Assembly (NCBI GenBank): GCA_964578625.1
Contig: CAZODQ010000003.1
Coordinates: 1-64,000, forward strand
Length of the DNA: 64,000 nucleotides
Origin: CAZBSE01 sp964578625
GTDB lineage: Bacteria > Actinomycetota > Humimicrobiia > Humimicrobiales > Humimicrobiaceae
Direction: 5' to 3'
Under the pieces are notes generated by a model. It did no database searches. It was not told the DNA's origin and saw only the letters and a program-made list of their open reading frames with translations. This document shows positions 46,217-55,000 of this stretch, piece by piece. Both the position numbers and the translations under genes were made by a program. The first letter of the stretch is position 1, and the number at the start of each line of letters is the position of its first letter.

Positions 46217-47728
46217 TTATCCAGGACTTTCGACTATTCTGTTCATGGCATCAATATATGCCTTTATACTGGCCTCTACAATGTCTGTGCTTATACCACT
46301 CCCCATGACTTCCGTACCATCGGCACTCACTACTATTTTGACTGACCCGAGCGCATCTTTTCCACCAGAAACTGCCTCTATGTTATATTCTAATAATTTA
46401 GCATTTATTTTTGTTATTTTATCGATAGCTTTAAATGAGGCATCTACCGGTCCGTCTCCATTCGAACTGGTTTTATGAATTTTACCCTCTATTTCTATTT
46501 CTACCGAAGAAGTCGCCTTTATATCAGAACCGCTCTGAACACTATAATACTTCAATAAGAAATATTCCTTAACTTCCCTTAATTCATTTTCTACTATTGC
46601 CTTGATGTCATGGTCATTTATAGCACCCTTTTTTTCTGCGAGATTTTTAAATCTTTCAAAAGCTTTTTCCATATCCTCTTTTTTAAGTTTGATGCCAAGT
46701 TCATTCAGCCTCTCTATAAATGCATGGTGGCCTGAATGCTTTCCCAGCACAAGTTTTGATGATTTCAGGCCAATATATTCAGGCCTTATTATTTCATAAG
46801 TGGACCTGTCTTTTAACATCCCATCCTGATGTATTCCAGCTTCATGGCTGAACGCATTCTTACCTACTATGGCTTTATTTGGCGCAACTACATACCCGGT
46901 CAGTGATTTTACAATACTGCTGGTCCTCGTTATCTCACCTGCATTGATATCGGTGTATACTCCCAGATCTTTCTTTCTGGTATCAATGATCATAGCTATT
47001 TCTTCCAGTGATGCATTTCCAGCCCTCTCACCTATCCCATTTACTGCACACTCGACCTGTCTTGCTCCGTGTTCTATAGCTGCAAGTGAATTTGCAACAG
47101 CGAGTCCTAAATCATTATGGCAGTGGATACTGACGATTACATCCTCTATGCCCTCTGTATTTTCAAAAATATAATCTATCATATCTCCAAATTCATTAGG
47201 AATGGTATATCCTACCGTATCAGGAACATTTATAACCTTAGCACCGCTCTTGATCGCGACTTCAAACAATCTGCACAGAAAGTCCCTGTCACTTCTGGTC
47301 GCATCCATAGCTGAGAATTCAACCATATCCGTATATTTAAGACTTCTTCTTACAGCCTTCTCTGTAAGCTCTATTACTTCTTCTCTGCTCATCCTTAACT
47401 GATACTGCAGGTGAATATCTGACGAGGATATAAAAGTGTGTATAACCGGTTGTTTTGCCCCCCTAAGTGCTTCGCCTGCAGCATCTATATCTTTAAAATT
47501 TGCTCTAGCCAGAGCTGCAATTTTTCTATCCTTTATCTTTTCCGATATTTCTTTTACCGATATAAAATCGCTCTTTGATGATATAGGGAAACCTGCTTCT
47601 ATAATATCCACATTCAACTTGGAAAGCTGCTGGGCTATTTCCAGTTTTTCTTTATTATTCAAATGAATACCCGGAGCTTGTTCTCCATCCCTTAGAGTTG
47701 TGTCAAATATATAAATTTTATTTTTCAT
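46217..47728 (-). CDS. leuA: 2-isopropylmalate synthase
   Basis: About 503 aa. The catalytic barrel begins FDTTLRDGEQAPG, with metal-binding HCHNDLGLA and NGIGERAGNA. The C-terminal LeuA allosteric domain (from about residue 395; SVEIEIEGKIHKTSSNGDGP) mediates leucine feedback inhibition. It condenses 2-ketoisovalerate and acetyl-CoA. The ATG at 47728 is preferred over a TTG at 47737. It is followed by leuC after 25 bp. leuB is not in the window. Confidence 0.96.
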   Translation of the reverse strand: MKNKIYIFDTTLRDGEQAPGIHLNNKEKLEIAQQLSKLNVDIIEAGFPISSKSDFISVKEISEKIKDRKIAALARANFKDIDAAGEALRGAKQPVIHTFISSSDIHLQYQLRMSREEVIELTEKAVRRSLKYTDMVEFSAMDATRSDRDFLCRLFEVAIKSGAKVINVPDTVGYTIPNEFGDMIDYIFENTEGIEDVIVSIHCHNDLGLAVANSLAAIEHGARQVECAVNGIGERAGNASLEEIAMIIDTRKKDLGVYTDINAGEITRTSSIVKSLTGYVVAPNKAIVGKNAFSHEAGIHQDGMLKDRSTYEIIRPEYIGLKSSKLVLGKHSGHHAFIERLNELGIKLKKEDMEKAFERFKNLAEKKGAINDHDIKAIVENELREVKEYFLLKYYSVQSGSDIKATSSVEIEIEGKIHKTSSNGDGPVDASFKAIDKITKINAKLLEYNIEAVSGGKDALGSVKIVVSADGTEVMGSGISTDIVEASIKAYIDAMNRIVESPG

Positions 47729-47778
47729 ATAGATCAACTTACCCTTATAATAGTAAATCTGCCTTCAGGATCCTCTAT

Positions 47779-49368
47779 TTAATAAAGGACGACTATCTTT
47801 ATATTTTTAAAACCTGAAAGTTCCTTAAATTTCTCAATCATCTCAGGTGTTACTTCATTATCCAGATTAAGTCCCATCACTGCATCGCCGCTCATTTTTT
47901 TCCTTCCTACATGCATGGAAGCGATATTAACATTTAATTTGCCAAAAGCAGTCCCTATTCTACCAATCTGTCCCGGAATATCTTTATATCTTAAAAAAGC
48001 CATATATTTCGATGGGACCATATCTATCTCGAACTTATCAATAGCAATAAATCTGGGTGTGTTCTTTTTACCGGTAATAGTCCCCGAGATGGAAAGTTCG
48101 CTGCTTTTACCTTTGCCCTCCAAGTTAATTAAATTTACAAAATCTTTTGACTCACTGCTCTTCAGCACCCTTACTTTAAGATCCTTTTCCCTGGCTACTA
48201 GATCAACATTTACCAGATTAACATTTTCTTCCGAATATCTTTCCAGTATATTTACCAGTATCATAGAAGTTAAAACTCTTACATCATACTCAGAAATTTT
48301 CCCATAATAGCCTATTTTTAGGCTGTCCAAGTTGCCTTCAAATAAATTAACAAACAGGCTTCCGAGATTTTCACACAGCTCAAAGAATGGTTTTAAAACC
48401 TCTACTAATTCCAGTCTTATAGCCGGTGCATTAACCGGAAAAGTAGCTGTTTTACCGTTAAGTACATCAATAATCTGATCAGCTATTATAGTACCTGCTC
48501 TGTTTTGTGCTTCTGCAGTCGATGCTCCTAAATGAGGGGTGCATACTACTTCTTCCAGTTTAAATACAGGAGAATCAGTACATGGTTCCTGCTCATAAAC
48601 ATCCAATGCTGCCCCACCTAATTGACCATCTTTGATAGCTTCAGCAAGGTCTTTCTCTAAAATTATTCCGCCCCTGGCAACATTCAATATTATGGTTCCT
48701 TTTTTCATCTTATAGAACTCAGTTTTATCAAACATTCCCAGTGTGTCCTTATTTTTAGGCAAATGGATGGAAATGAAATCCGCCTCTTTGTAAATATCCT
48801 CCAGTTTATCAGCTTTTTTTATTTCCAGTTGCTTAAATCTATCCTCGGATACAAATGGATCATAAGCAATCACCTTCATACCCAGTCCAATGACTTTCTT
48901 TGCAACAAGGCCTCCTATCTGTCCAAAACCTACTATCCCAAGCGTTTTCCCTTCCAGTTCTATACCTTTAAATTTTGACTTTTCCCATTTACCGCCTTTA
49001 AGAGAAGAATCTGCTTTAGGAATTTTCCTTGCCAGAGAGAACATAAGTGCTATGGTGTGCTCTGCAACAGTAACCGCATTACTTGCAGGCGCATTTACCA
49101 CTATAATACCCCTCTTAGTAGCAGCTGGAACATCTACATTATCAACCCCTATACCTGCCCTGCCAATAATCTCTAATTTATCCGAAGCCTCGATAATATC
49201 GGATGTAAGTTTAGTTGCGCTTCTTATAATAACAGCACTCGCACCTTTAATCTCCTCTTTAAGCTTTTCGGGAGTTAATCCTCTTTTCTCTTTAACAATA
49301 AACTGCTTTTCAAGCTTTTTTTTAGCCTCATCTGAAATGCCGTCAGTAATTAATATTATTTTATTCAT
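47779..49368 (-). CDS. serA: D-3-phosphoglycerate dehydrogenase (long form)
   Basis: A 529-aa enzyme opening serine synthesis from 3-phosphoglycerate. Motifs are AGIGVDNVDVPAATKRGI, the Rossmann GFGQIGGLVAKKV, the catalytic Arg in VARGGIILEKDL and His in TPHLGAST. The intervening ASB domain (about 320-450) and C-terminal ACT domain (about 455-529) make it the long, serine-regulated type. It follows the class V aminotransferase gene after 12 bp, the natural partner for the second step or for glyoxylate/serine exchange. Confidence 0.96.
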   Translation of the reverse strand: MNKIILITDGISDEAKKKLEKQFIVKEKRGLTPEKLKEEIKGASAVIIRSATKLTSDIIEASDKLEIIGRAGIGVDNVDVPAATKRGIIVVNAPASNAVTVAEHTIALMFSLARKIPKADSSLKGGKWEKSKFKGIELEGKTLGIVGFGQIGGLVAKKVIGLGMKVIAYDPFVSEDRFKQLEIKKADKLEDIYKEADFISIHLPKNKDTLGMFDKTEFYKMKKGTIILNVARGGIILEKDLAEAIKDGQLGGAALDVYEQEPCTDSPVFKLEEVVCTPHLGASTAEAQNRAGTIIADQIIDVLNGKTATFPVNAPAIRLELVEVLKPFFELCENLGSLFVNLFEGNLDSLKIGYYGKISEYDVRVLTSMILVNILERYSEENVNLVNVDLVAREKDLKVRVLKSSESKDFVNLINLEGKGKSSELSISGTITGKKNTPRFIAIDKFEIDMVPSKYMAFLRYKDIPGQIGRIGTAFGKLNVNIASMHVGRKKMSGDAVMGLNLDNEVTPEMIEKFKELSGFKNIKIVVLY

Positions 49369-49380
49369 TTTTTTCCTTTA

Positions 49381-50547
49381 TCAGTCATTCAAATAATTAT
49401 TTTCAATAAACACTTTTTCTGCTTCAGCAATACCGGTTCCGATCTCAAATTTATATCCAAGTTCTTTTAAAACTATCTCCAATGCCGATATTGCTATAAT
49501 AATATCGAATATTCCAAAATATCCCAGATGACCGATTCTTATAATCTTTCCTGCAAGTTTCCCCTGACCGCCTGCAATAGTCACTCCATACTTAACTCTC
49601 ATTAACCTGGTGAGTTCTTTTGCATCAATGCCCTCAGGGACTTTTACGGAAGTCACTGAATATCCCCTTTTATTTTCATCCTCTACCAGAAGCTTTAAAC
49701 CCAGCTTTTCGATTGCTTTCTGCACTGCCAGTGAAAGTATCCTGTGCCTTTCAAATACCTTTTCCAGACCTTCTTCAAGCAGCATATCAAGAGCTTTATT
49801 CATAGCTACAATTATAGATATTCCGGGAGTCCATGGTGTCTGCGGTGGATCTTTCATGGAATAATTTTTAGCTGTTGTAAGATCAAAATAAAATCTCGGT
49901 AAGTCTGATTTCTGAACAAGCTTCCATGCTTTATCACTTACACTTATAAATGCTACTCCCGTAGGAGCACTTAGAGCTTTCTGCGATCCCCCGGCCACAA
50001 TATCAAGATTCCATTCGTCTGTCCTCAAATCAGATGCTCCCAGACCGCTTATAGCATCTACTATAAGTATTGCAGGATATTTCTTTACTATATTTCCTAT
50101 GGCTTTAATATCATTTAAAGCACCTGTCGAAGTTTCACTGAACTGGACCATTACTCCTTTTATATCAGAATTATCATTCAAAACTTTATCAATCTCTGCA
50201 GGATTAACCGTATCCCCCCACTCATAATCAAGAGATATGACCTCTAGATTGAATCTGCTGCTTATCTTTTTAAACCTTTCACCAAAATTACCTGCACTTG
50301 CAACCAGCACCTTGTCTCCCCTGGAAAAAGAGTTGGTCACTGCAGCTTCCATTGCACCTGTTCCGGAAGAGGTCAATATAAAAATATCATTTTTGGTTTT
50401 AAAAAGTTTTTTCAATTTTTCTGTAACACCCGTAAAGATTTTAGAAAACTCCGGAGATCTATGGTGCATAAGTGGCCTTGCATGCTCCAGCAGAACTTCC
50501 TCTGATATAGGTGTTGGTCCAGGAGTCATTATATACCTCTTTATCAT
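49381..50547 (-). CDS. Class V aminotransferase (alanine/serine-glyoxylate or phosphoserine type)
   Basis: A 388-aa PLP enzyme of the alanine-glyoxylate/serine-pyruvate group. The PLP Lys is in GGSQKALSAPTG, preceded by IVDAISGLGASDLRTDEW. The N-terminus MTPGPTPISEEVL is typical. Placed between ilvN and serA, it could transaminate 3-phosphohydroxypyruvate in serine synthesis, or interconvert serine/alanine and glyoxylate. Sequence alone does not decide. No separate SerC or SerB is in the window. Confidence 0.87.
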   Translation of the reverse strand: MIKRYIMTPGPTPISEEVLLEHARPLMHHRSPEFSKIFTGVTEKLKKLFKTKNDIFILTSSGTGAMEAAVTNSFSRGDKVLVASAGNFGERFKKISSRFNLEVISLDYEWGDTVNPAEIDKVLNDNSDIKGVMVQFSETSTGALNDIKAIGNIVKKYPAILIVDAISGLGASDLRTDEWNLDIVAGGSQKALSAPTGVAFISVSDKAWKLVQKSDLPRFYFDLTTAKNYSMKDPPQTPWTPGISIIVAMNKALDMLLEEGLEKVFERHRILSLAVQKAIEKLGLKLLVEDENKRGYSVTSVKVPEGIDAKELTRLMRVKYGVTIAGGQGKLAGKIIRIGHLGYFGIFDIIIAISALEIVLKELGYKFEIGTGIAEAEKVFIENNYLND

Positions 50548-50586
50548 CTTAAATTCCTTTCAACTAATAAATGATATTTTTTAATA

Positions 50587-51069
50587 TTAGTATTTACTGC
50601 CTCTGGTACATGCTATCTTTCCTGTTCTGACCAGTTCAAGTATCCCAAATGGCCTGAGCAGATCTTCCAGTGCTTTGACTTTATTGCTGTCTCCGGTAAT
50701 TTCTATCATTAGAGTTTTTTTAGCTACATCTACAATATTTGCCCTGAAAACACTTACTATTTCCAGAATCTCAGGCCTGGTTTTGGAATCAGCATTTACT
50801 TTTATCAGTACCAGTTCCCTTTCCACAATATTTGAAGTGTCCAGTTCCTGAATTTTTATTACATTTATTAATTTGTAAAGCTGCTTTATTATCTGTTCAA
50901 CACTGTGCTCCTCCGCATTTACCGATAGAGTTATCCTTGAAATCTTTTCATCATCTGTCGGTCCAACCGCCAGGCTTTCAATATTAAAACCTCTTCTGCT
51001 GAACAGACCTGATATCTTTGCAAGTACTCCTGCCTTGTTTTCAACTAAAACTGAAATGATATGATTCAT
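50587..51069 (-). CDS. ilvN: Acetolactate synthase small subunit
   Basis: A 160-aa regulatory subunit with an N-terminal ACT domain (HIISVLVENKAGVLAKISGLF) and the C-terminal ACT-like domain beginning near RELVLIKVNA. It activates IlvB and confers valine feedback inhibition. It starts 18 bp after ilvB. Confidence 0.96.
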   Translation of the reverse strand: MNHIISVLVENKAGVLAKISGLFSRRGFNIESLAVGPTDDEKISRITLSVNAEEHSVEQIIKQLYKLINVIKIQELDTSNIVERELVLIKVNADSKTRPEILEIVSVFRANIVDVAKKTLMIEITGDSNKVKALEDLLRPFGILELVRTGKIACTRGSKY

Positions 51070-51087
51070 AATATCACCTTTTATCCT

Positions 51088-52797
51088 TTAGACACCTTCT
51101 AACACTTCACTCTCTAACATCTCACTTATGGGAGAACCCGGCGCCACCATAGGATAGACGTTCTCCTCCCTATCTATCCAGAAATCTACCAATACCAGAT
51201 TGTTTGTCTTCAGGGCCTTTTTAATGGTGCTTTCAACTTCTTCTTTCTTCTTGACCCTAAAACCAATCCCTCCATATGCTTCCACCAGTTTTACAAAATC
51301 AACACAGTTATGAATACAGGTATGAGAATATCTCCCCTTAAAGAAAATCTGCTGCCACTGTCTTACCATACCAAGATAGCCGTTATTAAGCAGCATAATT
51401 TTTACATTTATTTTATTGGTAGCTGCGGTAGAAAGTTCCTGTGACACCATCTGAATACTGCCGTCACCAGCTATATCTATTACTGTTTTTTCCGGTCTTC
51501 CCACTTTTGCGCCAATCGATGCCGGAAGGCCAAACCCCATAGTACCCAATCCTCCTGAGGAAACCAGTGTTCTCGGTTTTGTAAATTTGTAATATTGAGC
51601 AGCCCACATCTGGTTCTGACCAACTTCAGTACAGATTATAGCATCTCCTTTTGTCAGCTCATATATTTTTTCTACAACATAAGCAGGTTTGATTTTGTTG
51701 GATTTCTTGTCATATTTTAACGGATAATCATCCTTTAATTTTTTTATCCTTGAAAGCCACTTTTTACGATCAGGTGTCCCTTTCTTATTGATATATTCTA
51801 TGTATTCATTTTCCAAATCGGAAAGAACATGTTTTGCATCTCCTACAATCGGAATCAACACTCCGACATTTTTCCCGATTTCCGCAGGATCGATATCTAT
51901 ATGAATTACTTCAGCACCTGATGCAAACTCTGACAGCTTCCCTGTAACTCTATCATCAAATCTTACACCCACTGCAATTATAAGGTCGGTTTCCGTAAAG
52001 GCCAGGTTTGCATACTTTGTCCCATGCATACCTGCCATACTCAGGGACAGTTCATCGGTTTCAGGAAATGAGCCCATGCCTAAAAGTGAAGTAATAACCG
52101 GAATCCTGGCAATTTTAACAAACTTTCTTAAAATATCACTTGCTCCCGATGATATTACTCCTCCACCGGCAAAAATTACCGGCTTTTTGCTCTCAGCTAT
52201 TTTTTTGGCTGCCTGTTTGACCTGTTTGATATTGCCTTTGACAGTAGGCTTATAGCCGGGTAGACTTATATCAACTTTGAAGTTCTCATCTATCAGATCA
52301 GTTGATATATCAACCGGAATATCAATCAATACCGGCCCTGGTCTTCCAGTAGAGGCGATCCTGAAAGCTTCCTTTATTACTTTTGGTAAGTCTCTGATAT
52401 CTTTTACAAGGTAATTATGTTTTGTTATAGGTGCAGCTATCCCTGTTATATCAGCTTCCTGGAAAGCATCAGTGCCTATCTGAGACGTACTTACCTGTCC
52501 TGTTATAGCAACTATTGGTATAGAATCCATATGAGCATTAGCAATACCGGTAATCAGATTGGTTGCTCCCGGTCCTGATGTTGCAATGCAAACCCCTGTT
52601 TTTCCAGTCACTCTGGCATAACCATCTGCAGCATGTACTGCTCCCTGTTCGTGCCTTACCAAAATGTGCCTTATATCACTGTCAAACAGTGCATCATACA
52701 GGGGTATTACCTTACCTCCAGGGTATCCGAATATTACTTCTACTCCCTCTGCCTTTAAACATTTTACTATCATTTGTGCTCCGGTAATTTTAGCCAT
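51088..52797 (-). CDS. ilvB: Acetolactate synthase large subunit
   Basis: A ThDP/FAD enzyme of about 569 aa making acetolactate or acetohydroxybutyrate. It has VIFGYPGGKVIPLYDAL, the catalytic Glu region LVRHEQGAVHAADGYAR, and the ThDP-binding GDGSIQMVSQELSTA followed by NNGYLGMVRQWQ. The ATG at 52797 follows GGAGTGA and is preferred to the longer frame from 52845. It lies between ilvD and ilvN; a hairpin marks the ilvD-ilvB gap. Confidence 0.97.
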   Translation of the reverse strand: MAKITGAQMIVKCLKAEGVEVIFGYPGGKVIPLYDALFDSDIRHILVRHEQGAVHAADGYARVTGKTGVCIATSGPGATNLITGIANAHMDSIPIVAITGQVSTSQIGTDAFQEADITGIAAPITKHNYLVKDIRDLPKVIKEAFRIASTGRPGPVLIDIPVDISTDLIDENFKVDISLPGYKPTVKGNIKQVKQAAKKIAESKKPVIFAGGGVISSGASDILRKFVKIARIPVITSLLGMGSFPETDELSLSMAGMHGTKYANLAFTETDLIIAVGVRFDDRVTGKLSEFASGAEVIHIDIDPAEIGKNVGVLIPIVGDAKHVLSDLENEYIEYINKKGTPDRKKWLSRIKKLKDDYPLKYDKKSNKIKPAYVVEKIYELTKGDAIICTEVGQNQMWAAQYYKFTKPRTLVSSGGLGTMGFGLPASIGAKVGRPEKTVIDIAGDGSIQMVSQELSTAATNKINVKIMLLNNGYLGMVRQWQQIFFKGRYSHTCIHNCVDFVKLVEAYGGIGFRVKKKEEVESTIKKALKTNNLVLVDFWIDREENVYPMVAPGSPISEMLESEVLEGV

Positions 52798-52878
52798 AAT
52801 AATTTCACTCCCTATACTTGTAACAACTTTATAACAATTTAACAACTTGATAATTATATCATTTTTTTATCTTTTTTT

Positions 52879-52900
52879 TAAAATCAAGCAGCTGATTTTA
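52879..52900 (-). repeat. Intercistronic hairpin in the ilvD-ilvB gap
   Basis: TAAAATCA and TGATTTTA form an 8-bp stem with a 6-nt loop in the ilvD-ilvB spacer. The adjacent T-run lies on the wrong side to be a terminator for the minus-strand operon. Possible mRNA processing or stability element. Confidence 0.35.
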
Positions 52901-52905
52901 TATAA

Positions 52906-54564
52906 TTATTCTAACACAGCTCCCCTTGCCGCTGAAGTTACCAATCTGGAATATCTTGCAAGATAACCTTCCTTTATTTTTATATCCGGAGGACTCCAGT
53001 TTTTTATTCTCTCTTCTATCTCTCTATCTTCCAGAAGCAGGTTGATTTTATTCTCCGGTATATTTATTTCTATAATATCACCTTCTTCAATAATACAAAT
53101 GGGGCCTCCGGCCTGAGCTTCCGGTGATATATGCCCTATGGATGCCCCTCTAGTAGCTCCAGAAAACCTGCCGTCTGTAATAAGGGCAACTTCCTTATCC
53201 AGCCCGATTCCTGCTATAGCCGATGTAGGAGCAAGCATTTCTCTCATCCCCGGTCCCCCTTTAGGACCTTCGTATCTTATTACTATTACTTCGCCGGAAT
53301 TTATTTTTCCATTCATTATGGCTTCCAGGGATTCCTCCTCACTATTAAATACTCTTGCTTTACCTTTATGATAATACATCGAAGGGTCTACAGCTGATTT
53401 TTTAACCACACATCCCTCCGGTGCAATATTTCCCCATAAAATAGCAATGCCTCCGTCCTTAATGTATGGTTCTGAAACTTCTTTTATTACTTCTTTATCT
53501 AAAATTTTAAACTCTGATATATTCTCACTTACTTTTTTCCCGCTGACAGTTTTTACCTCACCGTTTATCAATCCATTCTTTAGGAGCTCATTCATCACTG
53601 CTCCAACACCACCTGCTCTGTATAGATCTTCAAGATGATGTTTACCTGCCGGGCTTAATCTACATAAATTTGGTGTCTTCCTGCTTATTTCATTTACCAT
53701 TTCCAGTGTAAATTTTAGTTTAGCCTCACTGGCAATCGCAGGCAGATGAAGAATCGTGTTAGTCGAGCAACCCAGTGCCATATCAACGGCAAGTGCATTT
53801 TTAACTGCATCTATGGTTATTATATCCCTGGGTTTAATGTTCTCACTGACAAGATCCATTATTTTTACCCCTGCTGTCTTTGCCAGTCTTAATCTTTTTG
53901 AATAGAAAGCAGGAATAGTTCCGTTACCTGTAAGAGCTATTCCTATAGCTTCCGAAAGACAGTTCATTGAATTTGCAGTAAACATCCCCGCACAGCTCCC
54001 GCATGTGGGGCAGGCTTCTTCTTCTATTTCTTTTAAATCCTTATCACTGTATTCACCCTTTCTGTATTTACCGATAGCTTCATAACAAGTACCGTAATCG
54101 ATATCCTGTCCTCCAAATTTTCCTGCCAGCATCGGCCCGCCGCTTATTACAATCGAAGGAATATTTAATCTTAATGCCGCCATAATCATTCCGGGTACTA
54201 TCTTGTCACAGTTCGGGACCAGAACCAGCCCGTCAAAAGCATGAGCCCAAGATACTGCCTCAATACTGTCAGCTATTATCTCTCTTGTGGCAAGAGAATA
54301 TTTCATTCCTATATGATTCATAGCTACACCGTCACATACGCCTATCGTAGAAAATTCCTGAGGTGTACCTCCTGCCGTTCTTATTCCTGCTTTAACTGCT
54401 TCGGTTATACTGTCAAGATGCATATGACCAGGTATTAATTCATTCGCAGAATTCGCAACTCCAATTATAGGCCTATTTATTTCCTCATCGGTATATCCCA
54501 GAGATTTAAAAATCGAACGGTGAGGCAGTCTTTCAACCCCTTTTTTCATATTATCGCTTCTCAA
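52906..54564 (-). CDS. ilvD: Dihydroxy-acid dehydratase
   Basis: A 552-aa iron-sulfur dehydratase in valine, leucine and isoleucine synthesis. Cluster ligands are visible in VPNCDKIVPGM and EACPTCGSCAGMFTANSM. Catalytic Ser region DGRFSGATRGASIGH is present. The TTG start at 54564 gives the family N-terminus MRSDNMKKGVERLPHRS and has AAGGAAGG upstream, so I prefer it over the ATG at 54549. First large gene of the ilv-leu-ser operon, with a hydrophobic small ORF and promoter upstream. Confidence 0.96.
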   Translation of the reverse strand: MRSDNMKKGVERLPHRSIFKSLGYTDEEINRPIIGVANSANELIPGHMHLDSITEAVKAGIRTAGGTPQEFSTIGVCDGVAMNHIGMKYSLATREIIADSIEAVSWAHAFDGLVLVPNCDKIVPGMIMAALRLNIPSIVISGGPMLAGKFGGQDIDYGTCYEAIGKYRKGEYSDKDLKEIEEEACPTCGSCAGMFTANSMNCLSEAIGIALTGNGTIPAFYSKRLRLAKTAGVKIMDLVSENIKPRDIITIDAVKNALAVDMALGCSTNTILHLPAIASEAKLKFTLEMVNEISRKTPNLCRLSPAGKHHLEDLYRAGGVGAVMNELLKNGLINGEVKTVSGKKVSENISEFKILDKEVIKEVSEPYIKDGGIAILWGNIAPEGCVVKKSAVDPSMYYHKGKARVFNSEEESLEAIMNGKINSGEVIVIRYEGPKGGPGMREMLAPTSAIAGIGLDKEVALITDGRFSGATRGASIGHISPEAQAGGPICIIEEGDIIEINIPENKINLLLEDREIEERIKNWSPPDIKIKEGYLARYSRLVTSAARGAVLE

Positions 54565-54650
54565 TTTTCCTTCCTTTCCTAAAAAATTTATTTTTAAAAT
54601 ATTTTAATTATAGAATACACCTATCACTTGAAATACTAATAAAAGAATTA

Positions 54651-54687
54651 CAGGACTATAAACTTAGATAAGGTAATAATAATCCTG
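54651..54687 (-). terminator. Possible attenuator hairpin between the small ORF and ilvD
   Basis: On the minus strand CAGGATTAT pairs with ATAGTCCTG (9 bp including one G-T) around a 19-nt loop, starting three bases after the small ORF stop. It is followed by TAATTCTTTTATT, a modest U-rich run. It could be an attenuator for ilvD or simply a weak terminator. Confidence 0.4.
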
Positions 54688-54690
54688 GAA

Positions 54691-54840
54691 TTAGGATAGA
54701 ATACCGACTACAATTAGCAGACAGATTAAGACTATAAGAATACACAGCGAAAGACCGATAATGTTTTCATTACCATTAAAAAGAGTCTTAAAAAACCCAT
54801 TTTTAAGTTTAGTCAAAAAACTATCTTTTCTCGTATTCAT
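54691..54840 (-). CDS. 49-aa Ile/Leu/Val-rich small ORF: leader peptide or small membrane protein
   Basis: An ATG-to-TAA frame of 49 codons has a basic, polar N-terminus (MNTRKDSFLTKLKNG) and a hydrophobic C-terminus (LSLCILIVLICLLIVVGILS). From residue 26 on, 17 of 24 residues are Ile, Leu or Val. It lies between a good promoter (54871-54899) and ilvD on the same strand, with a hairpin directly after its stop. This fits an attenuation leader peptide for a branched-chain operon. It could also be a real single-pass membrane protein. No clear ribosome site precedes the ATG. Confidence 0.5.
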   Translation of the reverse strand: MNTRKDSFLTKLKNGFFKTLFNGNENIIGLSLCILIVLICLLIVVGILS

Positions 54841-54870
54841 AATAACTATTGAAAATTTGTTTGATGAAAT

Positions 54871-54899
54871 ATAATAGCATATATATATAACTAAGACAA
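54871..54899 (-). promoter_or_regulatory. Predicted promoter of the ilv-leu-ser operon
   Basis: On the minus strand TTGTCT (54894-54899) and TATTAT (54871-54876) are 17 nt apart, with TGC before the -10 (extended -10). Transcription would start near 54864, about 24 nt before the small ORF. Confidence 0.6.
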
Positions 54900-54909
54900 T
54901 TAAAAAACT

Positions 54910-54950
54910 AAAAAAAATTAGGGTTTAAGCCCAATAGAACTCAAACCCTA
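54910..54950 (-). terminator. Rho-independent terminator of the protease gene
   Basis: On the minus strand TAGGGTTTGAG and CTTAAACCCTA form an 11-bp stem with a 10-nt loop, followed by a run of eight T. It lies 50 bp after the stop of the serine protease and just upstream of the ilv promoter. Confidence 0.85.
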
Positions 54951-55000
54951 CTATCTAAATATAATTGTTTTAAATATTCTACTCTCTAAAATTCTCTGAT

